DNA of 64,000 nucleotides, taken from contig NC_052136.2 of assembly GCF_016086655.4 (NCBI RefSeq), forward strand, positions 41,718,492 to 41,782,491, written 5' to 3'. The stretch's first letter is position 1. Each line of letters begins with the position of its first letter. Of this stretch, positions 1 to 13,339 are shown one piece after another. The notes beneath the pieces are model-generated. The model did not search any database. It was not told the DNA's origin and saw nothing but the letters and a program-made list of their open reading frames with translations. The translations under genes were made by a program, and so were the position numbers. Source of the DNA: Lepeophtheirus salmonis (lineage: Eukaryota; Arthropoda; Copepoda; Siphonostomatoida; Caligidae).

Positions 1-211
1 CGTTTGCAATTTATTTTTTTTATTGAGAGAGAGGGGGTGAAGGTAGGGCCGTGACTATGTTTTTTTTAGAATAGACCAAAAACTTTTTTTCAAAGGGCAA
101 AAATGTTTTGGAAATGACAAAATTTTAAAATATAACGACAAATTGAAAAAAAAATATGTATAACATTTTTAGAATAATTTTTCAATTTGAGAGAAGCCAG
201 AGCCCTCCCCC

Positions 212-225
212 TGCGGACGCCCTTG
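212..225 (+). repeat. Right end of a GGGCGTCC-type interspersed repeat
   Basis: The sequence TGCGGACGCCCTTG ends a pyrimidine-rich stretch (about 200-211). The same 14-base terminus recurs at 42154-42167 (TGTGGACGCCCTTG) and 44581-44594 (TGCGGACGCCCATG), and its inverted form starts the degenerate element at 41611. Everything before it (about 1-211) is A/T homopolymer-rich, like the interior of the 41.6-42.2 kb copy, so this may be the right part of a copy truncated by the window edge. Family name unknown. Confidence 0.4.
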
Positions 226-1304
226 TAAAGATATATATTTAGATATACAATGTATTTAAAAGCTTGCAAAATAGCTCAACTACATTATAATCATTCTACT
301 AAAAGATATTCAATCCCTTATTTGTCTGTATCCACGTGCCAAAGCTCAACCATCACATGAAACTCCATTCTGACTGTAGCCATTCTTTTTAAATCCACTC
401 ATTCATTCATTGAAATAACTAACTATATGTAGGTACATATTTAAAATAATTTGAACAAGGAGAAAATTTTTACTTTTTGAGTAATGTGACCCATAAATTA
501 AAAAATAATAATAAACTATGTATTACACACCCTTGTTCATTTATGTATTTTTTATGGGTGCCTCTTATTCTAGTTACATACATACATAGGTTTATAGGAT
601 GTACTCTAATTGAAATGATATGAAAAATACCTCTATTTAAAAATATTTATTAAAACTGTTAGAAGGAAAATATGAAATTAAAAATTCCAAATTTGGTATT
701 AAAATAAATAAGTAATTGGTGTAAATATGGAGTTATGAGTATGTATAACTTATATATATTTGCAATTACATAGACGTGAAAGAATAACAAGAAAAACTTT
801 CACAATTTTTGATTAAGAGTCAGAAACAGAAAGAAAAAATATATATAAAGTAATTGTTCAAAATATGATGTTTCAAGAATTGAAAGAATCTTGAAGAGAT
901 TGTAAATATTATTATTAATAATAATAACAAAAAGAGCTCTAATATATTCATAACTATGTGCAAATTTAGAAAAACATTTATTATTTCTTTTTGTTTTTAT
1001 TTTTCGTAGATGATATTGAACTCTAAAAAACGGGTCTTTATGCCATGTTAAGGCATAAATATACAGATGTATGTTAATGCTCACACATCCCAAAATGAAT
1101 GTGAAAGTAGGGAGAAGGTGGTGAACCAAAAATTCCATAAGCTACAATCAGGTACACCTCAACTAACGAAGTATAATTATGTACATATATGGTGCGTTCA
1201 CAAAAAATCAACCTTACACAAATATGCTTATCGAAAAGGAGATATATGTGTGTGTAATAATTAAGCAATAGACCAATGATGTCCTTTGTATTCAAAGTTT
1301 AGAG

Positions 1305-1360
1305 CAGGAATGTCCAAACTAAGGTCCGCATGTCGCATTGTGGCCTAATTAAAGCTTTTA
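1305..1360 (+). mobile_element. hAT-like terminal fragment
   Basis: The stretch begins CAGGAATGTCCAAACT and continues with a GTCCGCATGTCGCATTGTGG segment. Many non-autonomous hAT elements (the Charlie-like group) have ends of the form CAGGGNTGTCCAAACT followed by GGCCGCATGTGGCC. I see no matching right end (AGTTTGGACATTCCTG) within the next kilobase, so this is read as a broken end. Family assignment is from general knowledge of hAT termini. Confidence 0.4.
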
Positions 1361-1414
1361 TGATACTTATGATTCACTCAAACTATAATTCCATATGCAT
1401 ACATAGTTTTTGGG

Positions 1415-1600
1415 ATTTCTCATTTCCTGGGAAATTGTCCGCAAGCGAGATCCAATTTTGAAATTTAGGGTTCCTGGGAATTTTGGGGATTCAATAATTC
1501 AAGGATAAGATGTTAAACAATAAATATATATTTTGAAAATTTTAAGGATTTATGTTATATCTTAAAAAGAAAATATATATTTTAAGCATGTCATTCATCA
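1415..1600. repeat. Dispersed repeat, copy 1 of 2
   Basis: Contains ordered segments similar to 50125-50290: a TTTCCTGGGAAATTGTC-like start, then GAGATCC, a second GGGAA block, an A/T-rich middle and an ATTTTAAGC end. The two copies are clearly diverged. A shorter related piece may lie at about 10737-10755 (TTTCCCGGGAAATTT). Class unknown. Confidence 0.4.
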
Positions 1601-2464
1601 AACGTCCAAAGTTAATCCATGTTTTCTACATTAGAAGGTGAAACTATTATTCAATACTCGTTTGTTGGTTTGTTATAGGTGCTTTGGGCATTATTTTTTG
1701 TCAATGCACATTATTTGTATTGTAGCAGTATAAATCTTTAAAGACTTTATCTCATGTGAATCATTAATAATATGTGTTCTACTTTAGATTAAATAAATTA
1801 TATAAAGGAAGCTTACATTATGAAATAATCAAGTGCAAGATTCCGGTAAAACATAATTTTTTCTTAAGAATTTATCGTAGTTGTAAAATCCCAAAAAAAC
1901 GAGATTTAGAGATCTGGGAGAGAAAGAAAATTATTAATATTTTAATTTACTATGTAAAAATAATGATGAGAAAATAATATTGTATTTTTTTACAATAATA
2001 TCCCGAATAATTTCATTCTGAGAATATAGTAAAGGTTCAAGACTCTCATTATTACAAGTATATGATTTTAAAATATAAATCATGAATTTTATTTACTAAA
2101 ACATCCATAAAATAAAGGGACATTCCGTACTACATATTATCAAACCCCTAATGATCAAATACGGACTAAATGATGTATTCTTGGTTATTTATAACTAAAA
2201 ATTTCGTTCACTTTATTTTGAACTGTTCAAAGTTTAGATATAAGTACCAATGTGTCCAAGAAAATATACCTACAGAAACATATAATTTAGCATTCCTTTG
2301 AGTGGAGCCCAACTTGGATTAAAAATATTCTATTTAGTTACAATAATGTCTTTCAAATACCTATCTCATATATGATATTTTTTTAAATGGGTACTGGTAA
2401 CTTTGTTGTTCTTTAAATACAATATTTGGCGCCTCCGAACGGTTCATTAAAATAATCGATTAGT

Positions 2465-2527
2465 AGAAATTCTTAGTTAAATGTAATAAAGACATGAGTC
2501 TTTATTACATTTAAATAAGAATTTTCT
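2465..2527. repeat. Long hairpin 1
   Basis: Inverted repeat with arms of 29-30 bases (2465-2493 and 2498-2527) around a 4-base loop, with only a few mismatches; the inner 15 bases (GTAATAAAGAC and its complement) pair perfectly. It could be a small foldback element or the core of a MITE. It sits about 65 bases from a second strong hairpin. Confidence 0.7.
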
Positions 2528-2593
2528 ATTTTCTTTTTGTGGTTATTGATGTCACATGAGAGGAACAAACGTAAAATAGATGATTATACGAAG

Positions 2594-2647
2594 AAGAATC
2601 AACAATTTTTTTAAAGGGGGGGCCCTTTAAAGAAATTGTTGATTCTT
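2594..2647. repeat. Long hairpin 2
   Basis: Inverted repeat with 25-base arms (2594-2618 and 2623-2647), one mismatch and a GGGG loop. The inner arms read TTTAAAGGG and CCCTTTAAA. It lies just downstream of the 2465-2527 hairpin. No coding sequence or obvious direct target duplication is visible around it. Confidence 0.75.
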
Positions 2648-3732
2648 AGTCTATTTTTATTTAAGACATTTGTTGACAAACAATCTATTCTGAACTCCCA
2701 TGATTAGGGTTATTAATTAGGAAAATATACCAATTTCTAAATAGAAATAAAGAAATTTATTTGATTGTCTGACATTTATAGCAAAATTGCGTATTAGGCC
2801 GTAAAATAAATTAGTGAGTAAGGGACAAGAAATAATTTACAAACTCTAATTTATTATTCATTAGTTTGTGCAATTTTTTATTTCGATATTCCTCTTGTTT
2901 TTATAATGGAGTAAAAGAGATGTAAATATATCAATCAATTTTTCTCCTTTTCTTCTTTTTTTGTAAATAATTTCGTTATTCACACATTATGTACTTATGT
3001 GTAATCCAAACCCATTTTTCTGAAAAATCATCATTACTTACCGTTTTTATGATAACTGGTAACATATGTGTGTATTACTTACAAACTTTATAAATTTAAT
3101 TCCAGTTGTGATGGTCTTTTGTGGATATTAGTAAGTACGTAAGATGAGTTTAAAATCCCTTTGTAAATATATCCATATGTATAATGTATATAGACCATAT
3201 ATGGGGGAAACTCCATGAGGTACGTAAAATAAACCCAATATCCTCATTCCCTCGTGCTGATACCATTTTTTTCTTTAAAAAATTTGCAATTTAATAAATT
3301 ACGACTAAAATACCAATAATAACCATATCTACAAAAATTTTATCCCAAACGGGCGTGATTTTCTAAATCTCTTTTTGGTTATGCAAATATCTACGTACTC
3401 CTATGTATTTACCTATCAGTAAAAGAAACTTATAATTACTTTGTCATAATAATTAGCATGTAAAAAGAGGGGGGGGAGTTAATTGATTAACATATCCTTG
3501 AATAACTTCTAATTATGGTTTAGGAATTTAAAAGAATCCTGTTCAGTGTTCATTATAAGTAAAATGAAATACTGATACTTTGAAAGCTCTCTTTTTTTCA
3601 ATATATTTATATACAAACTTCCTTTTATATATTGCGTACCAATCAGGATGTAGGAGTATCAGTGAGATAAGCGTTTTTTCATTCTAGAGGCTAGATTCTA
3701 AAACTTTCTTTTAAATACAGTCACTTACTAAA

Positions 3733-3798
3733 ATGCGTTGGAGTGACGAGGAACGAGCGTTTACCGTCGACAACAAATATGGGGAAAAAATTATTTGA
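3733..3798 (+). pseudogene. Possible transposase N-terminal remnant
   Basis: An ATG at 3733 opens 21 codons before TGA. The translation begins MRWSDEERAFTVDNKYGEKI. This resembles the start of the helix-turn-helix domain of a group of arthropod Tc1/mariner-related transposases (pattern WS-EERAF-V-), where the domain would normally go on for about 100 residues. Here the frame stops at once and nothing similar follows, so it would be a 5-prime relic. The match is very short and could be chance. Confidence 0.3.
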
Positions 3799-6700
3799 CA
3801 TAATGTTTTATTATACTTAACTAATTGCAATTTAGCTCCTAAGTTTTTGCTTGTGTTACTTATGAAAATCAGTTAATATCGTTAATTTCTAAATTATTAA
3901 AAACAAATTTTTCAATTATTTTTCATAATTAAAAAATTATTTGAACGCAAATAACTCAATGCATAATAATGCTAGAGGACTCAAATTAACAGCATCAAAT
4001 TTGGTTTTATGCAAGAACTCTAAATTAGTACTATATGATCAAATCTAGTAATTGAAGCTGGATTTATTTTGGTAAAACCAACATTTTTTAAGGCTTTTGC
4101 AGATTTGCCAATAACTGATTCTACTTAATTTTTATTATTAATATATTAATGTACTCGTATAAATTATTTTAAATGTTCCTAGTTTTAAACTTTAATGCTT
4201 TTATTTTTTGTGAAAGCTTGGGAATTTAAGAATTATATGATATTATCATTTCTGAAGATGTCTCCAATGAAGAAGAAATCGAATAAATCTTTGTTTTATT
4301 GTGTTGGTTGAGTCAAGTCCGTCTTTCTTAAACTAATTATTTAATTAACTAATTTCCACTACTATAACAAAAGATACGTTTCAAATCCATTATATATATT
4401 TTTGTTAATAAAAATATTTCCTCTTAAACCTCTCACTGAAAAGTTATTTAAAGAGAAACAAGAAAATAAAAAAATCACCGAATATTAAAATACTGAGGCT
4501 CGGTTTATTCTACTATATGAAATGATAGGATCAACTAATCGTTAGTAATTTAAATGACTGCTGTTTTAATTAAAAGAGGTACTTTAAGGGAAATAAAATG
4601 CAACTTGTACATTCTGTCAACATAAGCTACAACTTAAACAAAGTTGCACAACATAAATATGAACGCTCTAATAAAATGTGTTAAATACGTTAGGATAAAG
4701 TCGAACCCATCAAGAAGGAGAAGTAATGGCAAAATAAAGGCAAATATATGTACATTGTGTATAAATATCTTGGGCCCATTCTTGCAACAATAACAGTCAT
4801 TTCATAGTTATAATAATACTTTCAGCCAAAGAATCGTTTATGATTGCCTAAATAATAAAAAATCACTGGTTATATATATACAACATAGCAAAAGATAAAA
4901 ATCAATATTTTGGGAATTCGGCAGTTCTTTTGAATCATATACATACCCAATAATGGTTTATAGATATCTTTGTATATATGTACTTATTTAAGTGTACGTT
5001 TATTGTGCTTTACGGTTCTAATTTTGATTCCGTTAAATTGTTCTTATCAAGTTTTCAGGGTCAAAAGATAGATCAAATGGATTTTTGGTATATCTACTTA
5101 ATATGTTATCTAGTATACGATATGGAATGATTTGTAAGGTCCGATATGGATTTCTTGTGCCTGATATCTGAGCTGATGTGTATATGTATTTTTTTACGTA
5201 TATACAAAAACACTATCAAAAATTGGTTTTATCACAAATAAATAAATACATTGAATAATTGTCTTTTTGTAGAAGCTTATCAATTTTACGGAATTATTTT
5301 CCTACACTAAAGCATTTATTTTGCGCTCAAAAATTTGATAAAAGTGGTATACAAATCAATTTTTTTTTTCGCAATGTACCAATATATTCTGTTTGTTGAA
5401 AGGTTGGAATTTTTTTAATCTGTTCGACCACTATAAATTTATAGGAGCTATAAAACCATTTCTGAATAATTTTTAGAAATATATTTTTCTCCAGTATTAG
5501 TTTAGTTAAAAATTCTTTAGATATTTTCCAATGGTTGCTATAAATCTATACATATTTTATCGAATGAAAGAAAGTGCACCTATATTATTAAAGACACTGG
5601 TGCACCCTTTTAATCGAGACTAAGGCATTCAGGGCTCGTGAGAAAAATTTAGAGGGATCAAGAGTATGTCGAGAACAAGAAAAATCTTTTTTTTTAAAGG
5701 GAAAATTTTAAGGTAGACTTAAAATTTCAATTATTGAAATCAACACTTTGGTGATTTGAGAAAAAGACCTTCAAAAATCGGTCTCAAAATAAGTCTTGGT
5801 CTCTACATCACTATGAGACTCAATTGGAAAAACATGACTGAATGCTATTTTCATCATAATGGGAAAAAGTCAGGTGACAAAACCTTTTTTTTATGCAAAT
5901 ACAACATCATATACAATTCAATTCGATTTAGTTTTTTCTAAATATTTATGTACATACATAAATATATTTTGTGGATGTAAGAGTCAAGACACGTTGATCC
6001 CCATTTCACATCCTCACCTGGATGAGATTAGCAAATTATTATTATTACTGTAATTAGGGTTATATGTAGATCAGGTAGTAATAATGGTTTGCCACAAATC
6101 ACATCCCAAAGGCAGATAAAAAAATATTCTTCTTGTTTTAATGTATGTATATATAAGAAGTTTGCGTGGAATGCACCTAACCATATAATTGGATAAGGAT
6201 TAATCCGGGATTTGAGCCATGTAAATTGTACATACGTTACCTCTTAGTATGTTTGTCTTGTTTCTTGTCTCGTCTGTTGTCTATGGACTTCCCTGAATGT
6301 AAAAGAGTTGCAGACAACATAGATAGGTAAACACCTTTTTACCCTTACTGCTGATATCTGTATATTATACACACATAAAGAATGCGTCTTTATCATTAAC
6401 ATCAAGATTTTTTTGGAGGGATTGATAAGAAGAAAGACAGAGACAGAAGGTGAATAGGCTTTTAAATCCCTTCCCTTTTATTACTTTTTTTATCTTTGTT
6501 TTCTTCTTTAAAGAACCAAATCAGAGATGTTTTCAAGGTTCATGAAAGGGTCTTCGTATTATGTAGTTAAATTATTACTATTAGGCGTACTTTGTTTCAC
6601 GTGTTAAATGCATTATAAATATAAATATATAAATACCTATCTACATACATAAATAACTTTCTGATTTGTCTCATCTATTGCAAACCCAAAATTGATTGTC

Positions 6701-9669
6701 TCAAAATTACGAGTCGCCCCTCAAAGGGGATAAATGAACAAATTGTTCACTGGCCATCAACAAGATACCCATAATGTTCCCGTAGACGTTTATGGATTCC
6801 TTATCTTTTCCTCCTTCTCCTCCTCCTGTGGTACGAGATTGCATGCCTTCCCTCTATGTATAGAAGAAAGGTGCTATAAAATACCAATAAAATATACAAT
6901 TATTGCAAAGAGTCACGTTTGTGCATTCAGCAGCTTATTCTTTTTTGCAAAAAGAGCATATGAAATGAAATGTTTAATCACTATTATCAAAAAGAGAGGT
7001 AAAAGTTTGTCCAGACAGTTTTTCTACGTGCTCTCTCTAATGTACAATATATATACATATAATAATCCTTACCCATGAAGACCCTTTCAAAATGGTGCAT
7101 ATACTATCTAGGTACTCATATACTAATTGTTATAATTATGTCTTGATAAGTATATATATATATATGTATGTATGTAAAAAGTTGATCTAGTTATTATTTT
7201 TCTTGCATGCCAAATAATTAGACGGTATGTATGATATACAACAACCATGGTGGTTTACATCCATGTAAAAGTCATAGAAAAATAATAAGAACATCATCAT
7301 AAGGTTTCATGGTCAGAATGTTCGTCCATACATACATTACATTTTGATATGAAATATAATGTATGTATAATAGCCACATATAAAAAATAAGTAAGTAAAA
7401 TAGAAATTTGTAAAATATAATTTTACTTTTCAGAGCTAATTATAACTTGTAGGATTTTTTTATTATTCTTATTTTTCTTCTTCTTTAAAAGTCCAGGAAA
7501 TATACGCATATAATGTTAAATGTACCTATGCTCTATTTTCTTGGAAAAGGGAATTACAAGAAAATGGATCAAAAGGACCTGTAACGTCATGACATGTTAT
7601 GTATTATAAGCATACTATCAAGAAATTAATTGAAATAGCCATGGAAAGGGAATGTCACAGCTAGCAAAGTGGAGAGCTCCTTTATGATGCAGAAAGACGT
7701 AACATTATGCATAAGTCTATGTAGTAGCGTTGGTTTCGAGTCCAAATTTTCGAGTTTGGTCAAGTTTTCAATTTGCATGATATCAGTCGATTATTTCTAA
7801 TTGAGAGGAGTTGACCATTCTATCTTTAGTCACTAATACAAATGTAAGAACCTTTTCTTTATGACAAGAAGGCATTAAAGATTACCATACAATGGTAGGT
7901 AACTTGAGTTTAAGAAACAATCTCTTGTTGAATTTTGCCTTAGAAACATGTTTGTCATCCGAAAAATGACTGTTGGTAAATTGAAGCAAATGGAGTAGTC
8001 ACCAATACCTAGTTTTGTGTTCCAGTCAACCTTATTTGAGATCAAAACAAGACTAAGCCATTCCATGATCAATAACAAGACAAAACAATGACTTTTAGGT
8101 GATCGAAACCTAGACACATCTCAAGAACTAGTCAGTAGCTGCTAATATATCATAAAAACATAACATACATTTTACTGATTAGCCACCGAGTGTTTATTTT
8201 TCAAAGAAGACGAGTAATGCATTACATTAGTAATATGGATCATACATATAAGTAACTGAATCAAATTGTAGTATGTACACTGCACAGTAATATTTCAAAC
8301 ATTCCGAGCAATTGATTCAGTGTATATCAATGGGTTGTAAGAGACAGTCAGTCCTACGAATCTACACTTTGTCCTTTTATCATATGCAATATGCATTAAA
8401 GTTGGATTTTATGACCAAAGAGATCTGGAAATTACAAATATTAATATAGCCAAACCCAAACTGATAAAATCTTGGGATTGTTATAAATTTATTTATTCTA
8501 ACCAAGCAAGCACTAAGGTAATTTGTAAGCCAGGAACGTTCAGTATATGTATAATATATATATTATCACACTTTAGCGAACTTTTAACAGAAAAAGTATT
8601 GTAAATGATTTCCTGGGCTTTTCAATTTGTAGGAAAGTAAGAAGCGGATTTTGTGTGATGGCTGGAAGCTTAAATCATCAAATCAAGCATTTCAATGCTC
8701 TGGATTATTTACATTTCTTGGGAAGATGAGGAGGAGTTTGGAGTACCTATGTAGTATGTATTGAGAGAAAGAACAAAGCAAAGAGTTATTCCCAATAGCT
8801 CACAGGCTATATATACATAATTAGTAACAAAAAATGGAAGAAGGTATCTCTTTGTGTTAGTAAGGATTCTTTCTGCACACCGACATGAACACAACAAAAA
8901 GAAAAAGTCATTATGCATAAAGTATGTGCTTATGTATGTATTTAGAGTGAGAGCAAAATAAAAACCAAAAACCAAACGGTCGTTTTATTGGACCATAATT
9001 CTTTCAGTCTGTTCGTTTCTTTCTCTTGTGATGATAATGACGATGATTATTTTTATTATTGGAACCCTGGTCCTATCTTGCACAAAGGGATCCATAATTC
9101 ATCTTCCAATATTTATTATTTTTATTATTGGGGAGGGCTAAAACCAATAATACGTATAAATTATATATCCGAACTATTTTTTTTTCTTACATTTTTTTAA
9201 TGAGCTGTACACTTCTAATGATATAAGACAGATCATCATGGCACTGATGGAGGACATTATCTTCATATTGTGTGAAACATGTTTAGAAAGAGGTTCAATA
9301 TTTATTTCAGCTGAGAACCATAATTTTCAAACAACCATAATATGCAAATATCAAAATGATTTGAGAATTAGTTTTCTGCAGCATTAACATTGCCAAAATT
9401 TAATACCTGTTTCTTAATAGGCTTACTTTTCAGAAGCCATTTGTAAGTATCTGTAGGATTTCTAGGAAGTCTACTTTAGTACAGCTAAGTTTTTAAGTAT
9501 TATTACTCTATTTGAATTTCCAGTCCTTTGATTCTGCTCTCACATTACTAATACAGCAATTTTGTCGTTTTGGTTAAAACAAAATTGACAAAAGTGAGTT
9601 CCATATTGAATTATTTCTATCAAAATAGAGCCTGGACTACGCTTGTACTCTTCCACAAATTATCGTGAA

Positions 9670-9890
9670 TTTTTATCTACAAATTATTTTGATGTATCCT
9701 TTGGAGGCGGCGCGAATTGTATTTAAATGAACAAAAATTTATCATCAAAATTCTAAAATTAAAATTTGATATATTTTGTAAGAGACTATCGGTATCAAAT
9801 CAAGTATCACAAATAAAATGAAGGTTTTTAACTATAGTTTACATTCTTGGGTATCTCAACTAATCCCAGAAATTTGAATTCAATTACTAT
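9670..9890 (+). repeat. Dispersed repeat with CCTTTGGAGG core, copy 1
   Basis: Shares ordered short segments with 31670-32180: a TTTTTATCTA block, then ATCCTTTGGAGG, and further on a TGGGTA-CTCA block followed by CAGAAA-TTGAAT. A third, inverted piece lies at about 44990-45065 (CTCCAAAGGAT). The order is conserved but identity is modest, so this looks like an old interspersed repeat of unknown class. Confidence 0.3.
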
Positions 9891-12497
9891 AGCTGTCTAA
9901 AATATGTCAATGAAATATTGGGCTGTATGTATTTACATAAAAAAATTAGATATTCATCAGTTTTTTACTTTTGTTCCAGATGGTTTTTGTGTAGTAGCAA
10001 ACATTTCTAAATATAGTGTGAAACCAATTGACCTTCCATCTGATGATTTTTAAGCAGCTATATTTAAATTTCGAAAGGATTTTGCCAAATCTAAAATATT
10101 TCTAACTAAAAACTAGTAGTATTAAAAAAACATAGATAGAAAATGAGCCTTACTTTATATCTTTCAGATATTTACATTATCTATTTCGAAAATCATAGTA
10201 CTCCAGTGGACATATGCTAATATATATATTTTTTGAATAGCCAGACTAATAATAGAGCAATATTTATACATATATAACACTTTTAGATATTTGTAATTGG
10301 TTAAGATAAAACTACATTGTTCTTAATAGCCGTAAGCAGAGCGTTTTCCAGAAGCAATTTGCAATTTATCTGTAAGATTTTAAACCTGCCATTGTCTGAG
10401 ATTCATTTTCCTACACTTTTTCTGATAAGTAATCTACTTAAAACTCGTTAATTATTTGGATCCTAGAGAAAACTTTGGTTATCACACTGAAGTAATCTAT
10501 TTCAAAAATGAATATTGCATATGAATATCTTAGTGGTTCGATGCTATAATCCTATCTAGGATTATTCTCCTCCTCCTTCCCCCCTCCCCAAAAAAAGAAG
10601 GGGGAAATTACATGAGATGTTCAAGGTCATGTCCATATTGTAAGAACACTGAAGGAAAGAAGAAAAATTGTTTCTTTATGTTAAAAAGGGACTCCGCGTC
10701 GCCGAATTTTATTATAAAAATATATTTTTTTTTTGTTTCCCGGGAAATTTTTTATTTTTACTTCTTGTTAAATTGAAGACGGTTGTTCTTCTTGTTCTAG
10801 AAGTTGTTGTTGTTGGAGTCAAGCCATCATGATTATCATTTAAAGACAGTGATAAAGAAGCAAAAGATGTTTTAAAAAAGGGATTTTTTTTTGTTAGCTT
10901 CTAACATCCATTTAATTTTTTTTTTTTTTTATATCAAATCTTTTGAGCTTGATTTTTTTTTTACAATACATGAGAAGTCTATTCAAGTCATAGGTTCATA
11001 CTCACTCTTGTCGGTATTTTTTTCTTTTGTCCCTTTTTTTTTTTTTTTTGGGCATTCAGAATTGGAAAATATTTTTTTATTTATTTTATTGAAAGTTATG
11101 ATGAACCTTAAAAATTTTCTTTTGAATCTCCACAACAACATAATTTAACTATAATTTAATAATTTTATTCATTCAAATTTTCAATCTTTAAATTTATTTT
11201 CTTTTTTCATATTCTTTTATTTGACGTTATTCACTGCAACGAGAGAGTAATTATAAAGGATGGTCAGAACAATAGCCCTTATTGACGTTTTATAAATAGG
11301 CATTATAGTGAAAGAGAAATGGAATCTTTAATCCTCCTGCATCAAAGTCAGGTTCGATTAGCGCCATGTGTCTCATATTTAATACATGAGTTTTGAATAA
11401 TTGATATGTGCAATTTGACAATTTTTGGCTTTAAAACTTCATGATGCAACTACAAATATATAATCAATGTATTATTAAACTCAAAAAAGCGAAGTTATTT
11501 AATTAATTATCCTACCGCCAGTATCAGTAGTATTTATGTTTAAGAAGAGATATAAAATTTGGAGACATATGTGTGAATTTGTTATTGAACATTATTAAGA
11601 TTTTTTGTATTAAAGTTAAAAGTATTTTAAGAAAAATGATAATAGTTACCACTACATTTTTTTTTAGTTTTATTTATAGAAACAATGTGGATGTCGTCAA
11701 ATATTGCATTTGGAACACTCTAATTTCATCTTTCCTTTACACATGAGACCTTTTCAACATCTTAACTGAGAGACAGACTTTATAATCGTGGAAGCCATTG
11801 TCGACTCTCAAACTTTCGCTTCCTGCTTCTCACAAGAATAGATGTGAACTGGGTCTTTGTTTCTGTGCTCCATCCTTTATTGGGATCTATCGCTATGACG
11901 GAGGAATTATAAATAAAGCAGAGGTGCATTTGATCAAGCTTTTATAAGTCGCCAGTCTTGAAGAGTAGAAGCACTACTGACCAATTAAATATGGACCACC
12001 ACCCTTTCATTATGCTAATTATCCCTGCATAAACAGCTATTTTTGCATCCAAGAGATCAACTTCTTTTATTCCCTTTTTACATTTAGAAACGCTACCAGA
12101 GACTCTCAGATTCACATGTACTTCCTTCCAGCTCTATTCTAGCATCTTGCCTTAGAAAATTGAATATCCTCGAAGCTGTCACTGTCTAAGTTCCACACAA
12201 ACTTTTCTAGAATATTTTTATTACATAGAGGATATAGAATAACAGGGAAATTTGCACAAAAAAAAATCGTTAACAGAATTTCTTCACATTGTAAAGAAGA
12301 ACACAAAACTATCAAGAATTTTTCGTAAAAAGTTCTGGAAAATAATGATGTCCAAAAAATAACCCTCATAAGTAGTTCATTTTTAATGTTTCAGAAATTT
12401 AAAATGTTTTTATTATAATCAGGGTACATAGTTTTATTTCCAAAATGCATAGTTCTTGTGGCAACTGCTATTAAAAATTGAAAATTGACGTTTTATG

Positions 12498-12528
<31 letters not shown>
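12498..12528 (+). repeat. 31-base A homopolymer
   Basis: A run of 31 A. It could be the poly(A) tail of a retroposed copy or a replication-slippage tract. The sequence just upstream (about 12430-12497) is ordinary AT-rich DNA with no RNA-polymerase-III-like boxes or retrotransposon protein that I can see. A second long homopolymer (21 T) lies at 12765-12785. Confidence 0.85.
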
Positions 12529-12531
<3 letters not shown>

Positions 12532-13339
12532 AAAAATTATTCAGAAAATAACAGATATTTCAGATAATTATATAAATTTATATGCACATGAATCTTCAGA
12601 CAAATGTCTACGAATCTAATATTCTATTCGAAATCCTTTTTCTTTCTTTTTTTCGCACCTGGAAAAAAAATAAAAAACTTTATTTTTAACTAATTTCCTT
12701 TTTTGCCCAATAACTCTTTTGATTTTGAATAAATTTAGACAACCTCCATATTCTTCTTATATTGTTTTTTTTTTTTTTTTTTTTTGAGACGCAGTCACAT
12801 TTTGATTTATAACTCATCCCCTATCTAGTCTCCTTAAGCTCCAATATTTTTTTTTGTGTATGTGGTTTTTGGAAAATCGTCAACCTGTCTTAGCCAGACA
12901 TAGGCAGTCATGCCTAAGTTCCAGCTTCCTAGGACTAACGCTGTAGGCACCCATAACGACATACACACAAACTCAATTATATATGTATATACATATATAT
13001 ATAGATTAAGTAAAGTTCTCCAGACAACAGATTTACAAAAATGAATTAATAGATATTGAATGTAGATTAAAAAATTAATAACTATGTGTAGTGGTCAATT
13101 AATTAATCGCCTGTAATGACTTAATTTGGTACTATTATTAGAAACCCTGGGAGGAGTCGTCGCCATAAGGCATTCAACTTTTTTTTTATAAATGTATATA
13201 AGAAGGATAATATAAACTTGTAGCAATGACCTTTTACAAAAGTGTTAGACCTTGTAATTGATACACAATGATATCTATATATGTACTATGTTTAATGTAC
13301 ATAATACATTTATATAGCGTTTAATGTTAATATTGTTTA

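Larger units (their letters stand above)
1..3732. other. Gene-poor AT-rich region with repeat fragments
   Basis: No open frame here resembles a protein family I know; the short frames are what AT-rich DNA gives by chance. Purine/pyrimidine homopolymers and TA-rich tracts dominate. The recognisable items are an interspersed-repeat end at 212-225, a hAT-like end at 1305, a dispersed repeat copy at about 1415-1600 and two hairpins at 2465-2647, each listed separately. The rest may be intergenic or intronic; I cannot tell which. Confidence 0.6.

Noticed and set aside
6734..7078. 114-codon frame containing GHQQDTHNVPVD
   Set aside because: Only the QQD triplet resembles a transposase. The rest is low-complexity serine/phenylalanine-rich sequence.
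12765..12800. T-run followed by GAGACGCAGTCAC, superficially like an inverted human Alu tail
   Set aside because: Only about ten bases after the T-run match and nothing Alu-like continues; chance, not contamination.
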